Source of the DNA: Wolbachia pipientis
Lineage (GTDB): Bacteria; Pseudomonadota; Alphaproteobacteria; Rickettsiales; Anaplasmataceae
NCBI RefSeq assembly: GCF_023661085.1
Contig: NZ_JAHDJT010000085.1
Coordinates: 1 to 6,025 of the forward strand
Direction of reading: 5' to 3'
DNA length: 6,025 nt
The notes below the pieces were generated by a model that did no database searches, was not told the DNA's origin, and saw nothing but the letters and a program-made list of their open reading frames with translations. The translations under genes were made by a program, and so were the position numbers. Position 1 is the stretch's first letter. Each line of letters starts with the position of its first letter. Of the stretch, positions 5,138 through 6,025 are shown piece by piece.

Positions 5138-5791
5138 ATGATTTTATATCACTTCTCTCTTTGTCCGTTCTCGCGAAAGGTTAGAGCTCTTCTCAAGGAG
5201 AAAAAGTTAGGTTGTGATTTAGTATACGAGAATCCGTGGGAGAAGAGGAATGAATTTATGGAGATTAACCCAACTGGACAAGTACCAGTACTTGTAGATA
5301 ATAATTTTATTATAACAGACAGCACTGCTATTTGTGAGTATCTAGAAGAAACTTACAGCAGCGATATCAAATTGCTCGATTTGTCTACTGTTGTTAAGTC
5401 TAAAATACGTGCTTTAGTTAACTGGTTTGATAACAAATTTTATAACGAGGTTACCAAATACATTATAAACGAAAAAGTAATAATTAACCGCAGCCCGGAC
5501 TCTAGGTTTCTTCATGCAGCTCAGTATAACCAGTCTTGCCATATAGAATGCATTGAACACTTAATTAGCAAAAACGTTTGGCTTGCAACTGATAAGTTCA
5601 CTTTGGCTGACATTACTTTAGCGTCACATATCTCTGTAATGGACTATGTAAATAGTTTTCCATGGGAAAAAAGTAGAATTTTAAAAGAATGGTACTCTAT
5701 TGTTAAGTCAAGGCCTTGTTTTCGTGAGATGTTATTAGAAAGGGTTTCTGGATTAACTCCTCCTAGGCATTATGCCGACTTTGATTTTTAA
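5138..5791 (+). CDS. fzlA: FzlA-like GST-fold cell-division protein (glutathione S-transferase family)
   Basis: A 217-residue GST-fold protein. The N-terminal thioredoxin-like domain (1-75) has MILYHFSLCPFSRKVR with CPFS at 9-12, the cis-proline in GQVPVL (P50) and TDSTAICEYLEE, where D61-S62 occupies the glutathione-binding position. The helical domain (about 85-203) has ALVNWFDNKFYNEVT and the N-capping segment FTLADITLASHISVMDYV. The whole, including ENPWEKR (32-37), the KSRPCFREMLLERVSG stretch and the terminal HYADFDF, resembles FzlA, the alphaproteobacterial GST homologue that binds FtsZ and sets constriction rate in Caulobacter. The tail is what separates FzlA from ordinary GSTs. Family membership is certain; the FzlA assignment is from memory of its motifs. 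The ATG has no clear Shine-Dalgarno site. The gene diverges from ffs-dnaX across a shared 95-base gap and converges on the O-methyltransferase. Confidence 0.85.
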   Translation: MILYHFSLCPFSRKVRALLKEKKLGCDLVYENPWEKRNEFMEINPTGQVPVLVDNNFIITDSTAICEYLEETYSSDIKLLDLSTVVKSKIRALVNWFDNKFYNEVTKYIINEKVIINRSPDSRFLHAAQYNQSCHIECIEHLISKNVWLATDKFTLADITLASHISVMDYVNSFPWEKSRILKEWYSIVKSRPCFREMLLERVSGLTPPRHYADFDF

Positions 5792-5792
5792 C

Positions 5793-6025
5793 TCATGTTA
5801 GCTTTAAAGCTACAGTCATTCCTTCATCAGTTGGAATCAACATAGAGTAATATTTTTCTTCATCTGATAATCTACGATTAAATTCTCTCATAGCCTGCCA
5901 TGATTTTTCCGATACTTCCTTTGGAGGTGATTCTAAAAACACTGTGTTAAACAATAGAGTGTTATCTGCAACAATGAGTCCATCTTGTTTAATATAAAGC
6001 TCTGCCCAATCTAAATATTTAGGGT
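5793..6025 (-). CDS. SAM-dependent O-methyltransferase, C-terminal part (5' end outside window)
   Basis: The last 76 codons of a minus-strand gene ending in TGA (5795-5793). YLDWAELYIKQDGLIVADNTLL matches the late strand-helix of family 3 (class I Rossmann) O-methyltransferases. There the aspartate-asparagine of the ADN motif helps hold the divalent metal of the active site (YrrM and caffeoyl-CoA O-methyltransferase relatives). The ending FNRRLSDEEKYYSMLIPTDEGMTVALKLT matches the family's final strands, with the characteristic '-P-.-G-T-A-K'. The family transfers methyl from S-adenosylmethionine to hydroxyls; the substrate of bacterial members such as this is usually unknown, and some act on tRNA. 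The SAM-binding N-terminal half is outside the window. One base separates its stop from that of fzlA. Confidence 0.85.
   Translation of the reverse strand, partial: PKYLDWAELYIKQDGLIVADNTLLFNTVFLESPPKEVSEKSWQAMREFNRRLSDEEKYYSMLIPTDEGMTVALKLT
5799..5812. repeat. 14-base perfect palindrome at the convergent gene ends
   Basis: TAGCTTTAAAGCTA reads the same on both strands and lies inside the 3' end of the O-methyltransferase, just after the fzlA stop. With no loop and no following T-run it is a poor terminator hairpin, but it is the only symmetric element where the two converging transcripts meet. Confidence 0.35.

Noticed and set aside
1..6025. A previously undescribed multi-gene system
   Set aside because: All substantial reading frames belong to known families in a normal Wolbachia core context; no cluster of unknown genes is present.

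Overview
The window is almost certainly from a Wolbachia (Rickettsiales, Alphaproteobacteria) chromosome. The decisive marker is a complete 241-residue wsp, the Wolbachia major surface protein. The low GC content, an IS630-type transposase tail and short palindromic intergenic repeats around the motif 'cattccag…ctggaatg' fit the same assignment.

Layout from left to right. Positions 1-212 hold the 3' end of an IS630-family transposase on the plus strand, followed by a repeat-bearing gap (213-412). A long block of minus-strand genes then runs from right to left: SRP RNA (ffs, 4961-5042), dnaX (3450-4934), a YbaB/EbfC nucleoid-associated protein (3114-3446), wsp (2064-2789), the heat-shock sigma factor rpoH (903-1796) and an exported IalB-family protein (413-910). 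Upstream of ffs and divergent from it is a plus-strand GST-fold protein (5138-5791) that looks like the FtsZ-binding division protein FzlA. It converges, with one base between the stop codons, on the 3' end of a minus-strand O-methyltransferase (5793 to beyond 6025).

The genes form three probable units. ffs-dnaX-ybaB is a conserved bacterial arrangement (SRP RNA, clamp loader, nucleoid protein); recR, its usual last member, does not follow ybaB here. wsp has its own strong promoter and ribosome binding site behind a 324-base spacer. rpoH and the IalB-family gene overlap by a few bases and are probably translationally coupled. The two gaps flanking rpoH-ialB carry hairpin repeats.

I see no unknown defence or mobile system. 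The observations most worth a second look are the SRP RNA gene, which protein-only annotation would miss; an A7 slippery tract in dnaX that would give a gamma-like short product; the FzlA identity of a gene likely to be labelled only glutathione S-transferase; and the rpoH/ialB overlap with two competing start codons.
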